From the NCBI GenBank assembly GCA_016218365.1, contig JACREF010000017.1:1-64000 (forward strand): a stretch of 64,000 nt of DNA, in the 5' to 3' direction. Shown in pieces: positions 34,791 through 44,500 of the stretch (positions are counted from its first letter, which is position 1; the number at the start of each line of letters is the position of its first letter). The notes beneath the pieces are model-generated. The model saw only the letters and a list, made by a program, of their open reading frames with translations, did no database searches and was not told the origin of the DNA. This DNA is from Gammaproteobacteria bacterium (lineage in GTDB: Bacteria; Pseudomonadota; Gammaproteobacteria; SZUA-140). Made by a program: the position numbers and the translations under genes.

Positions 34791-36335
34791 TCAGGTCACA
34801 AATTGCACAACGGTTATTCCGGTATAGACAACCAGCAATAGTAACCATGCCAGCAGATAGCGCCGCACGCCCTTCTTCATAGCATTCTTCCCCGCTGCAG
34901 TATGAATGACGCTGACCGCCCCATAAACCGGCAAGCCGGTTACCGTCCGCAGCGTCTGGGCGTCATAGATGACTGGACTGGACTGCGCGCTGAACAACGC
35001 AGCAACGATCCCCGCGGCAAGTGCTGCCAGCAATACCACCGCATTCAGCAGATATCTGTTCGGAAACGCCGGGTTGCTGGGCACCCAGGGCGGGTCGACC
35101 ACCCTGAATTTGATGTCGTCTCCGACATCACCGACAACACCCGATAATTTTGCCGACTCCAGGCGATTGAGTAATTCTTCGTATTTTTCCTTGGTTACGC
35201 TGGTATCGCGATTTAGTCGTTGCAGCTCCACTTCGACCCCGGGCAAGGTATTAACATTACTCTCCATGCCATGGACTTTCCGATTGTATTCATCCATACG
35301 TACCTTGATCGAGGCGATCCTGGCATCGGCCTGTGACAGCGAAAGCCTGAGTTGCTGGGTCAGGTCACTGACAGGAGGTGGCGCATCATCAGGGGCATTC
35401 CTGACTCTGGCTACAATCCTGGCCTCCTCACGGGCGCGCTGCCCCTCAAGGTCGGTTATGGTATTTTTTAACTTCACTACCTCCGGATGCTCTTCGGTAT
35501 ACGCCAGTAGCCGGGCATCCAGCTGATCTTTCAGCTCGGCAATCTTCTGATCCAGACTCCTGATCTCCGGTGAGGTGAAATTCTGGCTGCGTTTGATCTT
35601 TGCTTCGGCTTCAGCCAGCTGCCGGCTGTATTCAGCCCGTTCCTGTTCCGCCTGCCTTAACTCCAGCCTGGACTGATCCAGTCCATCACGTAACGACTGC
35701 AAACGGCTGTAATATCCACCGCTCTGATCGGGCATTAGCCCAATGTTCGTCTGTTTGAATTCCAGCAACTTGTTCTCGGACTCATGAAGCCTGGCTTCAT
35801 ACTCACGGATCTGCTCTTCAAGAAATTTCTGCGCTGATGCTGACTCTTTACGGGTATCACCCAGGGTATTTTCCATAAAGATGTTCAGGGCCTCCTGCAC
35901 AACCTGCTTGGCCTTGGCCGACTGGTGATGACTGTAGGAAATCAGATACAGGTTAGGTTCCTTGACGTTTGACTCGATCTCGATCTTGCTGGTCAGCTCG
36001 TCAAGCACCTCCTCCATATCCTTATCTGTTCTTGTATTGATGTCGAAATCCACTGCACGCGCGATCTTCTCGAGATTCGGGCGACTGAGCAGGGTCCGGC
36101 TCATCAGGGACAGTCGCTCCTTGACATCCGGCTGTACGGCGATGTCTTTGAGCAAGGGTCTCAGTATCGATTCCGAGTCAACATAAACTCGGGCACTGGC
36201 CTGATATTGATCCGGGATTATATAGACACCGATCCATCCGCCTATGGCCACCAGCCAGGCAATGGCCAGTGCCAGCCAGCGGTAACGCCAGAAATCCTGT
36301 GCACGATCAATTAACTGCCTGATCCCCTCGACCAT
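34791..36335 (-). CDS. epsF: XrtA-associated polysaccharide chain-length determinant (Wzz-like)
   Basis: Inner-membrane polysaccharide co-polymerase, 514 residues. Two membrane helices bracket the protein: YRWLALAIAWLVAIGGWIGVYI near residues 18-40 and the C-terminal YLLAWLLLLVVYTGITVV, with a further hydrophobic stretch NAVVLLAALAAGIVAALF before it. The periplasmic part is long and coiled-coil, from about residue 160 to 380, including TLPGVEVELQRLNRD near the second helix. It lacks the fused kinase domain, which is encoded separately next door. It would set chain length and bridge to the exporter EpsE. It follows epsE by 3 bases. Confidence 0.94.
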   Translation of the reverse strand: MVEGIRQLIDRAQDFWRYRWLALAIAWLVAIGGWIGVYIIPDQYQASARVYVDSESILRPLLKDIAVQPDVKERLSLMSRTLLSRPNLEKIARAVDFDINTRTDKDMEEVLDELTSKIEIESNVKEPNLYLISYSHHQSAKAKQVVQEALNIFMENTLGDTRKESASAQKFLEEQIREYEARLHESENKLLEFKQTNIGLMPDQSGGYYSRLQSLRDGLDQSRLELRQAEQERAEYSRQLAEAEAKIKRSQNFTSPEIRSLDQKIAELKDQLDARLLAYTEEHPEVVKLKNTITDLEGQRAREEARIVARVRNAPDDAPPPVSDLTQQLRLSLSQADARIASIKVRMDEYNRKVHGMESNVNTLPGVEVELQRLNRDTSVTKEKYEELLNRLESAKLSGVVGDVGDDIKFRVVDPPWVPSNPAFPNRYLLNAVVLLAALAAGIVAALFSAQSSPVIYDAQTLRTVTGLPVYGAVSVIHTAAGKNAMKKGVRRYLLAWLLLLVVYTGITVVQFVT

Positions 36336-36338
36336 AGG

Positions 36339-37004
36339 CTAAAACCATGACTCCGGAATGATCAGGATATCACCCGGCAATAGATCAAGATTTGCCGAGA
36401 TGTCGCCGGATTTGATCAAGGCATCAAGATTGATCGGGATCTCCGTCTGTTTGCCGCCAACCTTGCGCACCAGGCGCGCCTTGTTACCAGCGGCAAATTC
36501 TGTCATGCCACCCACTGCAATCATCAGATCCAGCAATGTCATGTGGTCGCGATAGGGTAGCGCCTGGGGCTTGGTGGCCTCACCGACGACCCTGACCTGT
36601 TCGCTGAACCGTCCGACGAACTCCTTGACGATGACGGTGACCACAGGGTTCTTTACATATTTGGCGAGCCGCTCCTCCATCTCCCGCGCCAGCTGGGACG
36701 GTGACTTGCCACTGGCCACGATGTCTTCGACCAGCGGGGTCGTCAGCCGGCCATCCGGCCGTACTGGCACCATTGTTGACAGATCAGGATTGCCCCAGAC
36801 AAAGATCTGCAACATATCACCAGGACCAATCAGATAAGCCTGGCTTGCCCGAGCATCCGCACCCTTGGGAAGTGTGGCGCTATCTGGTCCAGCCCCCGTC
36901 ACGCCAGCCACCTGACCTGGTTTGTTGGGATCAAGACTGCAGCCGATTACGGCAACTCCAAGCAGGAGCGCCAACAAAAAATAATATAAGCGTCTGATAC
37001 TCAT
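36339..37004 (-). CDS. epsE: XrtA-associated polysaccharide export lipoprotein (Wza-like)
   Basis: Outer-membrane polysaccharide exporter of the Wza/OPX family, 221 residues. The signal ends in lipobox VIGC, so the mature protein is lipid-anchored at Cys. YLIGPGDMLQIFVWGNPDLSTMVPVRPDG is the Poly_export motif, followed by a SLBB-like domain (VRVVGEATKPQALPYRDHMTLLDLM) and LLPGDILIIPE at the end. ATG 37004 gives a proper lipoprotein signal, with GGAGGA 15 bases before it. The track start at 37043 would place this sequence inside the gene. It heads the eight-gene minus-strand operon down to the second FemAB gene. I see no sigma-54 promoter before it. Confidence 0.94.
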   Translation of the reverse strand: MSIRRLYYFLLALLLGVAVIGCSLDPNKPGQVAGVTGAGPDSATLPKGADARASQAYLIGPGDMLQIFVWGNPDLSTMVPVRPDGRLTTPLVEDIVASGKSPSQLAREMEERLAKYVKNPVVTVIVKEFVGRFSEQVRVVGEATKPQALPYRDHMTLLDLMIAVGGMTEFAAGNKARLVRKVGGKQTEIPINLDALIKSGDISANLDLLPGDILIIPESWF

Positions 37005-37198
37005 GATTCTATCGCAACTCTCCTCCACCTTCAGCCGCTGCAAAAGAACGACTGATCCCTTGCCTGAGCATAATCAATCGAAGTCTACGATAATGTGGGT
37101 AATTATATCAGTAAATCTCTGATGGTGATTTCATTTCTTACTTTTCATCCGGCTACCAAACCAGAACTGGCCTAGGGATTAATCACCCTATACCACAC

Positions 37199-37229
37199 AA
37201 AAAAAGCCCCGCAACAGCGGGGCTTTTTT
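37199..37229. terminator. Bidirectional rho-independent terminator
   Basis: AAAAAAGCCCCGC and GCGGGGCTTTTTT form an A/T-flanked GC stem with a 4-base loop between the stop of PEP-CTERM gene 3 (22 bases away) and the epsE operon start. It would end the minus-strand PEP-CTERM transcript before it reaches the operon. Confidence 0.9.
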
Positions 37230-37251
37230 CAGAAACAATACCGGTCGCGTC

Positions 37252-37806
37252 TCAGGCCGAGCGCTTGACCCGACGTCTTGCCAAGCCAGCGGCTACCATA
37301 CCGCCGCCCAGCAGCAACAGCGTAGCCGGCGCCGGTGTTTCCTTGGGTGGCTTGCAGCGGGTATCAAACTCGAAATCCCCGTGATGGTCCTTGTCATCAC
37401 GGTGAAATACCCAGTGCCCTTCGGTATCCTGATGGTCCGGGCCATGCACCACGCCCCAGCCTTCCAGCTTGATCTTGTCGCCTGAGTCTTCGTGAATATC
37501 AATGCTGGTCACATCGATGCAGAATGGACTTGAATCGATCTGCCATGTCGGGGCATTCCCATCATACGCCGTCTCGATCACATCATGCCCAACATGTGAG
37601 CCAAAATCATCGGTACCCTCGGTCACGTTGCCCTTCTTAAAGCCCCCCAGCAGTGAACCATTAGAAGAATAATTTGTTGAAGAGTTGTGGCTGAACTCGC
37701 CTTCAAACTTTACCCTGCCGTGAATCGGGCTGGCATCCGCATAATTCGCCACACACAGCGGCAACATGGCAATACCAATAGATATAATAGCAGCATGGGA
37801 CTTCAT
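37252..37806 (-). CDS. PEP-CTERM sorted protein 3
   Basis: A 184-residue exported protein with signal peptide (AIISIGIAMLPLCVANYADA) and a C-terminal sorting signal of the PAP variant: TPAPATLLLLGGGMVAAGLARRRVKRSA. The mature domain, about 130 residues, is very rich in His, Asp and Gly (GPDHQDTEGHWVFHRDDKDHH), suggesting cation binding, with two cysteines (PFCID and TRCKP). It is too polar for a membrane role and most likely resides in the matrix. The ATG has AGAGGTTCTT in front. It is followed by a strong terminator and preceded by a sigma-54-like element 80 bases upstream. Confidence 0.9.
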   Translation of the reverse strand: MKSHAAIISIGIAMLPLCVANYADASPIHGRVKFEGEFSHNSSTNYSSNGSLLGGFKKGNVTEGTDDFGSHVGHDVIETAYDGNAPTWQIDSSPFCIDVTSIDIHEDSGDKIKLEGWGVVHGPDHQDTEGHWVFHRDDKDHHGDFEFDTRCKPPKETPAPATLLLLGGGMVAAGLARRRVKRSA

Positions 37807-37886
37807 AAGAACCTCTCATACCAGCAATCTTTATGAGTCAGGATGAGTCAGGGCCGGCGCCCACTATGCCGCGCCGGCCTCGAACT

Positions 37887-37902
37887 TGCTCAGAACATTC
37901 CA
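37887..37902 (-). promoter_or_regulatory. Probable sigma-54 -24/-12 promoter of PEP-CTERM gene 3
   Basis: On the minus strand TGGAATGTTCTGAGCA has GG and GC 10 bases apart and keeps the essential positions, but departs from consensus at TGGC and TTGC. Position (80 bases before the ATG) is like that of PEP-CTERM gene 2. It is the weakest of the four. Confidence 0.5.
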
Positions 37903-37941
37903 GCCCAAACTGTTTTTTATATATAACCAGCCTAAACTGTT
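37900..37941. repeat. Tandem 15-bp direct repeats in the PEP-CTERM 3/4 intergenic gap
   Basis: CCAGCCCAAACTGTT (37900-37914) and CCAGCCTAAACTGTT (37927-37941) differ at one base and are 27 bases apart. The first overlaps the -24 half of the promoter for PEP-CTERM gene 3. Possible regulator sites, unassigned. Confidence 0.5.
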
Positions 37942-37961
37942 AACACATCTTCATTCAACAC

Positions 37962-38531
37962 TTAGCAGGCAGCGGCATCAGCACGCTTTGCTCTGCTGCG
38001 GCTGGCAAAACCCACAGCGATCAGGCCAAAGCCTAGCAGCGCCAGAGTGGCGGGTGCAGGAGTTTCAGAGATTGAATCAAAGCCCACAATCATTGTGTAC
38101 TTGTCAGCCGTAATGTTCCACTTTCCGAACGCGTCAGACTTTCCACCATACTTATCATGGAAAATGCCGGTTCCAGTCAAACCTATCTGAGTGGCATTTT
38201 GAACTGTAACCACCACGCTGGTCAGATCAAATTTCCAGCTTGTAGTCTCCCACAATGGCAACACTGGCAAAGAACTTGGCGACCATGTAAATGCAGAAAA
38301 ACTGACGGTACCCGTTTCCGCACTCAGATCACCTACCGCTGCCAACACCTTTCCGGTAAAGGCATTAAATCCAGTTGCAGTCAGCGTATTGCCAGTGTTG
38401 GTAGGGAACGTAGCTGGCGTCCATGTACTATCTTCGCCAAACAGGATTCCACCCACAATAGGCGCAGCACATACGCCACCCGTCGCTGCCAACAGCGCTA
38501 ACCCGGCTGCATAGGACATCATCTTGTTCAT
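37962..38531 (-). CDS. PEP-CTERM sorted protein 4
   Basis: A 189-residue exported protein with signal peptide (YAAGLALLAATGGVCAAP) and a C-terminal signal ETPAPATLALLGFGLIAVGFASRSRAKRADAAAC. The tail after the basic cluster is longer than usual and ends with a cysteine. The mature domain has about 130 residues rich in Thr, Ser, Gly and aromatic residues with no enzyme motif and predicted beta structure. It has a strong ribosome site (GAGGGGG) and a near-consensus sigma-54 promoter 41 bases upstream. It lies between prsT and PEP-CTERM gene 3, and the same strand holds all of the XrtA regulatory genes. Confidence 0.9.
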   Translation of the reverse strand: MNKMMSYAAGLALLAATGGVCAAPIVGGILFGEDSTWTPATFPTNTGNTLTATGFNAFTGKVLAAVGDLSAETGTVSFSAFTWSPSSLPVLPLWETTSWKFDLTSVVVTVQNATQIGLTGTGIFHDKYGGKSDAFGKWNITADKYTMIVGFDSISETPAPATLALLGFGLIAVGFASRSRAKRADAAAC

Positions 38532-38571
38532 CGCATCCCCCTCAAAATTCGTTATGCTACGGCCGTACTAC

Positions 38572-38587
38572 TGCAGGACTCGTGCCA
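38572..38587 (-). promoter_or_regulatory. Sigma-54 -24/-12 promoter of PEP-CTERM gene 4
   Basis: On the minus strand TGGCACGAGTCCTGCA matches TGGCACG-N4-TTGCW with a single mismatch (C for T). The GG and GC are 10 bases apart and it lies 41 bases before the ATG. Confidence 0.85.
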
Positions 38588-38649
38588 TAAATTATTTATC
38601 ATATAATACAACATGTTATTTATGAACCGGGCCTTGATCGCTGCTAAAA

Positions 38650-38666
38650 TGTAAAGCAATCATACA
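38650..38666 (+). promoter_or_regulatory. Weak candidate PrsR box
   Basis: TGTAAAGCAATCATACA, 63 bases upstream of the sigma-54 site, keeps TGTAAA and ACA at the spacing of the boxes at 17416 and 18464 but has T in place of G in the second half. Confidence 0.35.
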
Positions 38667-38758
38667 GCCAACCAGCCCATAGACCACGCGCAGAACAAAC
38701 CCGCCCTATTTACAGAAGTTATCCTTTTAAATTCAAAAAGATATTCTACGACAAGGTT

Positions 38759-38775
38759 TGTCATGATTTTTTACA
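38759..38775 (-). promoter_or_regulatory. Candidate PrsR enhancer box upstream of PEP-CTERM gene 4
   Basis: Read on the minus strand, TGTAAAAAATCATGACA has the TGTAAAA-N6-GACA pattern of the boxes upstream of PEP-CTERM genes 1 and 2. It lies 172 bases upstream of the sigma-54 site and just beyond the prsT stop. The spacing is normal for a sigma-54 enhancer. Confidence 0.5.
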
Positions 38776-38784
38776 ACACCCTGG

Positions 38785-41553
38785 TCACTTGAGCCGCTGA
38801 TACAGCTGCTGCGCCTGGTCGCGCTCTGCAAATGGCTGATTCGATTCAATTAACTTTTGAAGCAATCTTTTCGCTTCAGCAGGCTGCCCGGTCTTGTCCA
38901 GCGCCACGGCCAGGTGATAACGGATATCCGGGATCGCCGGGGCACGTTTGGCGGCCTGCTGCAGATGTTCCAGACCAGACTTTACATCACCACCCAGCAC
39001 CTGCAACCAGCCCAGGGTGTCTTCGATCGCGCCATTTTCCGGCGCAGCCTTCAAGGCCTTGCCAGCCGTATCCACTGCCCGTTTGTCATTCTTCAGATGG
39101 TACAACCAGGCCAGATTGTTCAACACCACCGGGTTGGCAGGATACGCCTTGTCGAGCACCTCAAACTGCCTGATCGCCTCATCATTGTAGCCATCGGCCA
39201 TATAGCCCTGCGCCAGCTCAAATCGGGCGTTGGCATCATCCGGGTGACCATCCACCCATTGCTGTAATGGCTGGTAAGCATCCTTGATCGCGAGCTGACG
39301 GCGCGCCGCGGCCAGCCGAAGTGCCAGATCAGAGCGCTGCTGCCTGTTCCACAACCCGTTATAAATTGTCAGCGCGTCATTATATTTCTTTTGCTGCATA
39401 TAAAGGTCTGCCTGCAGCAGATCAGCCGCGTCTGGCGTAGCAGCCTTGCGGTATTGCTCAACGGCCTGCCTTGCCCCGGCACTATTGCCCTTGTCGGTCT
39501 CGAGCTCGGCCAGCAGTTGGGCAGCCGGCCTGAAATCAGGCCGCAACTGCATAACCTTGTTCAGCTCACGGCGTGCCGCCACGATATCCTTGCCCAGCAA
39601 TTTCATCTGTGCCAACTCGAAATGGGCGATATAGGCATCAGGGTATGACTTGGTCACCTGCTCCAGCATCCTCACCGCTGCAGCAGATTGACCAAGCGCC
39701 CTCAGCAGCATCGCCTTACCTAACAGCGCGTCATAGCTTCCGGGTGCGGCAGCGAGGATCTCATCATACATCCCCATTGCCTTGTCTGTTTCACGACGTT
39801 GCAGATGATAACGGGCCAATGCCAGTCGTGGCTGGGCCGCTCCGGGGTTGGCATCCCTGGCCTTTAACAACCAGTCGAGCGTTGCCTTGTCATCACCCTT
39901 CTTCTGCGAGACCAGCGCCATACCCATCAGGGTCTGCACATTTTTGGCGTCCACCACCAAGGCACGCTCATACAGCTTTCTGGCATCAGCAATCTTGCCT
40001 TCGGTGAACCGCAGCTGCGCCAGACCATTCAGCGCCGGGATATAGCGACCGTCCAGCTTCAGGCTGGCGTCATAATATGTTTGTGCGTTCCTCACTTCAC
40101 GTTGCTGCAGATACAACGAAGCCAGCAAGGAATTATAAAACGGACTTTGCGGATTCTTCTGTTGCGACTTCTGGGCAAAGGCGATGGCCTCGCCATACTT
40201 CCCTTGTTTGACATAGGCACTGACCAGCATGACCACGACCTTTTCCTGCTGCTGGATACCTGACAACTGACCTTCCAGCAGAGCGATGGCCTGATCAAGA
40301 TTGCCCGATTCAATATAGGCGCTCGCCAATGCAGCATTCAGTGTTGGATCGGCCATCCCCAGTGACTGGGCACGCTTGATTGCAGAGATGCCCCCGGATA
40401 GATCACCCTTGCCCAGTGCACTGACCCCCAGCAGACCCTGCAACTTGGGATCATCACTTCCACTGCGCGCTGACAGCATATCGTAGGCCTCCTGAGACCT
40501 GTTCTGCTTCAAGCGCACCGAGGCCATCAACTTGATGGCCTCAATGTTGGTGGAATCGGAACCGAGATAACGCTGCAGATGCTGCGCAGCCTGCTCATAG
40601 TGAGCTGACCTGAATTGCACCGCACCGAGCAACAGGTACGCCGGCATGAAATCCGGTATGACCTTGACTACCTGCAGAAGTTTTTCCTCGGCCTGAGCAT
40701 TCATGTCATGCTTATAAAAAAGCACCGCCTGCAGATAATTCATCTGCGGGTAATTGGGATACAGTTTTTCAATCTGATCCAGCACCACGGAGGCCTGCTT
40801 TTCATTGTTCGCGCGCAACTGCCCTTCAACGTAGCCTATCCCGCCGCGCAAACGATCAGGGACACTGAGACCCGCCTTGATATCCCCCCAGACATGGCCA
40901 TAGATCTTGACCGCGCCGGCCTCATCTCCTGTGGCCTGAGCAATCTGCGCCTGCATCAGCAATCCCTTGCCGTTATTGGGTTCGGCTGCCAGGGCACGGG
41001 CGAGATATTCCTTGGCATGGAGTAGATCATTTCCCCGGCCCCTGACCTCAGCCAGACCCAGCAATGCCGGGACATGGCTTGGCTGCTGTGCCAGGGCACG
41101 TTCAAAATACGTCTCGGCTCCCTGAGCATCATTGCCAGCAAGCAACAACCTGCCCTGCATAGTGTTCAGTACAGGGTCATTTTGACTTGTGGCCAGCAGG
41201 GGCTTGATTAATGCGGTTGCATCATCATGTTTGCGCTGATACAGCAAGCTCTCGATCAGATCCACCTGCATCTGTTGATCTGCGCCGCCCAGCGTCACTG
41301 CCCGCCGCAATTCTTTTTCGGCCGAGGCATATTGACCCGACAGCATGTACACCCTGCCAAGCAAGGCCCGCGCCTGCTGGTTGGTGTCCTGGGCCTGCAG
41401 CAGTTTTTTCAAGCCAATGATCGCCCGCTGATAATCGCCTGAGCGGTAACTGACCTCGGCATCTTTATACAATTTGGCAGGATCATCTGAACACGCCGTC
41501 AGACCAATCAGCAACATGATTGTCAGAATCAGATATCTGTACCCGATGGACAT
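38785..41553 (-). CDS. prsT: PrsT, XrtA/PEP-CTERM system TPR-repeat lipoprotein
   Basis: A 922-residue lipoprotein with lipobox LTAC near residue 20 and some twenty tandem tetratricopeptide repeats through the rest (AYxxxGxxxxAxxxxxxAL patterns, for instance GRVYMLSGQYASAEKELRRAV and FELAQGYMADGYNDEAIRQFE). It is the giant TPR protein that accompanies XrtA, PrsK and PrsR in many genomes (TIGR02917), probably a periplasmic scaffold for polymer assembly or export. ATG 41553 with AGGGGGAGCGA in front is preferred to the track TTG at 41568. It follows xrtA by 28 bases and is the last gene of the prsK-prsR-xrtA-prsT operon. Confidence 0.95.
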   Translation of the reverse strand: MSIGYRYLILTIMLLIGLTACSDDPAKLYKDAEVSYRSGDYQRAIIGLKKLLQAQDTNQQARALLGRVYMLSGQYASAEKELRRAVTLGGADQQMQVDLIESLLYQRKHDDATALIKPLLATSQNDPVLNTMQGRLLLAGNDAQGAETYFERALAQQPSHVPALLGLAEVRGRGNDLLHAKEYLARALAAEPNNGKGLLMQAQIAQATGDEAGAVKIYGHVWGDIKAGLSVPDRLRGGIGYVEGQLRANNEKQASVVLDQIEKLYPNYPQMNYLQAVLFYKHDMNAQAEEKLLQVVKVIPDFMPAYLLLGAVQFRSAHYEQAAQHLQRYLGSDSTNIEAIKLMASVRLKQNRSQEAYDMLSARSGSDDPKLQGLLGVSALGKGDLSGGISAIKRAQSLGMADPTLNAALASAYIESGNLDQAIALLEGQLSGIQQQEKVVVMLVSAYVKQGKYGEAIAFAQKSQQKNPQSPFYNSLLASLYLQQREVRNAQTYYDASLKLDGRYIPALNGLAQLRFTEGKIADARKLYERALVVDAKNVQTLMGMALVSQKKGDDKATLDWLLKARDANPGAAQPRLALARYHLQRRETDKAMGMYDEILAAAPGSYDALLGKAMLLRALGQSAAAVRMLEQVTKSYPDAYIAHFELAQMKLLGKDIVAARRELNKVMQLRPDFRPAAQLLAELETDKGNSAGARQAVEQYRKAATPDAADLLQADLYMQQKKYNDALTIYNGLWNRQQRSDLALRLAAARRQLAIKDAYQPLQQWVDGHPDDANARFELAQGYMADGYNDEAIRQFEVLDKAYPANPVVLNNLAWLYHLKNDKRAVDTAGKALKAAPENGAIEDTLGWLQVLGGDVKSGLEHLQQAAKRAPAIPDIRYHLAVALDKTGQPAEAKRLLQKLIESNQPFAERDQAQQLYQRLK

Positions 41554-41581
41554 TCGCTCCCCCTTCAATAGATCAATTCAA

Positions 41582-43116
41582 CTATTTGTCCAGAATCCCT
41601 GCAAATGCAGCCGCAAACCGCGGCACGACAATGCGGGAAAAATCGCGCAGATCCGCCACTATCGCCTGCTGTCCCTCATCGCCTTGTTTGATAGCCGAGA
41701 CGATCACCAAAGAGGTGCCTGCCCGCCCCCTAAGCAGCGAGACAAGCTCATGCAGTTTTGCCTCTAATGCATCGGCGCTCCAGATTCCGTTCACACCATA
41801 CCATTTCCACACCAGACGCTGTCCGCCATGATCGTTCTGCAGCAAGGATTCCGGCACCATAAAGGAACCACGACCGATATCGATCTCCCTGGTACCGCCA
41901 TCCTGCTGGAGCCAGGACTTATGGTCCGCCACCCGGTTCAGATCACTGATGGCCTCATGACCCTGTTGCTGCCGCAGGAAATAGCCATAATACAGGTCAA
42001 TCTGCCGGCCGGTAGCTGATTCATAACGCATCTGAATGTGGAGATCCCCAGCCGCCACTGCCGGTTGCCAGTCAGGGGTCAGATCAGGACGCGCCCGCCA
42101 CTGCCCGAGCTGCATCGGATAGCTGAGCTGTGAGGACTGCAGATCTGCATGCGCCGGTACTGCCAACAGCCAGACCAGCCCCGGCCCGGCCAAAGCAGCC
42201 ACCAGCGCGATCCCACCCCGGCCAATGATCTGCAGGGCCCCATCCTGCTGCCGCAGATCCGCCGATGACGGGCCGGCTGGAACGCCCTGCTGCTCAAAGC
42301 AGTAATCAGGCAGGTACCGCGATGAGGCAAACAGAAAGGCCCCCATACTGACGGCAAACAGTATCCAGCCGAGCATGACGTGATCTGTTGTCACAAAATA
42401 ATGCTGCATATTGGTCAGGTAACCCGCCACTACCACCACATAGACCCTTATGATGTTCATGATTACGGACATCAGCACTGCGGCCAGCACATACATCATC
42501 CAGTAACGGATCCTCATGCCATTGATCTGACCATAGATCAAGGCTATAGCAATGGCGGCGACCAGGTACCTGATACCGCTGCATCCTGGCGAAATCTCGA
42601 ACACACCGGAGGCGATGGAGATAAAAAATCCTTCGCGTACCGCAATGATCCCGGAGAGATCGAGGAGGTGATCCACGCTTACCGTGGTGATTGTCTGCAG
42701 GGCAGGGCCGAGGATTTCCCACACCGGCAGCGCTGTGATCATCAGCACAAAGGGAAACCAGAAACGCAAGGCCGATCTGAGGCCAATGATGACGGCAAGA
42801 CCAAGAAAGATGATTGTCAGCAACGCCAGGTACTGCAGCAGCTGGACATGAACACTGCGAAACATTGCCCAGCTCACAGCTGCCAGCAGCAGCAAGGCCA
42901 CTGGCACCCATACCCCGGCTTGCAGCGTATGTTCCGCACTGCCCCAGATTCGATAGAAGAAATAGACTGCGGACAGCAATACCAGCACGCCATGTGAATA
43001 GGTGGGATTTGCGTGGTTCAACCACACCGCAATCAGGTCATGCATCGTCTGAAAATATATGGATACGATACCCAGCATCGTCGCCAGCACTACCCCACCG
43101 GCCGAATTCAGACGTT

Positions 43117-43123
<7 letters not shown>
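41582..43123 (-). CDS. xrtA: Exosortase A with fused EpsI domain
   Basis: Exosortase A, the inner-membrane cysteine transpeptidase/protease that recognises PEP-CTERM signals. At 513 residues it includes the membrane exosortase domain (about residues 15-275, eight helices) and a C-terminal periplasmic EpsI/DUF3485 domain (about 310-505). The three catalytic residues are in place: Cys181 in SPGCSGIRY, Arg226 in NIIRVYVVV, and His248 in TTDHVMLGW. The EpsI fusion is normal for the XrtA class. The four PEP-CTERM genes at 16.5-18.3 and 37.2-38.5 kb encode its evident substrates. Its ATG lies inside the last codons of prsR, a 7-base overlap. Confidence 0.97.
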
Positions 43124-44484
<1,361 letters not shown>

Positions 44485-44500
44485 TTATGACCTGCCCTTG

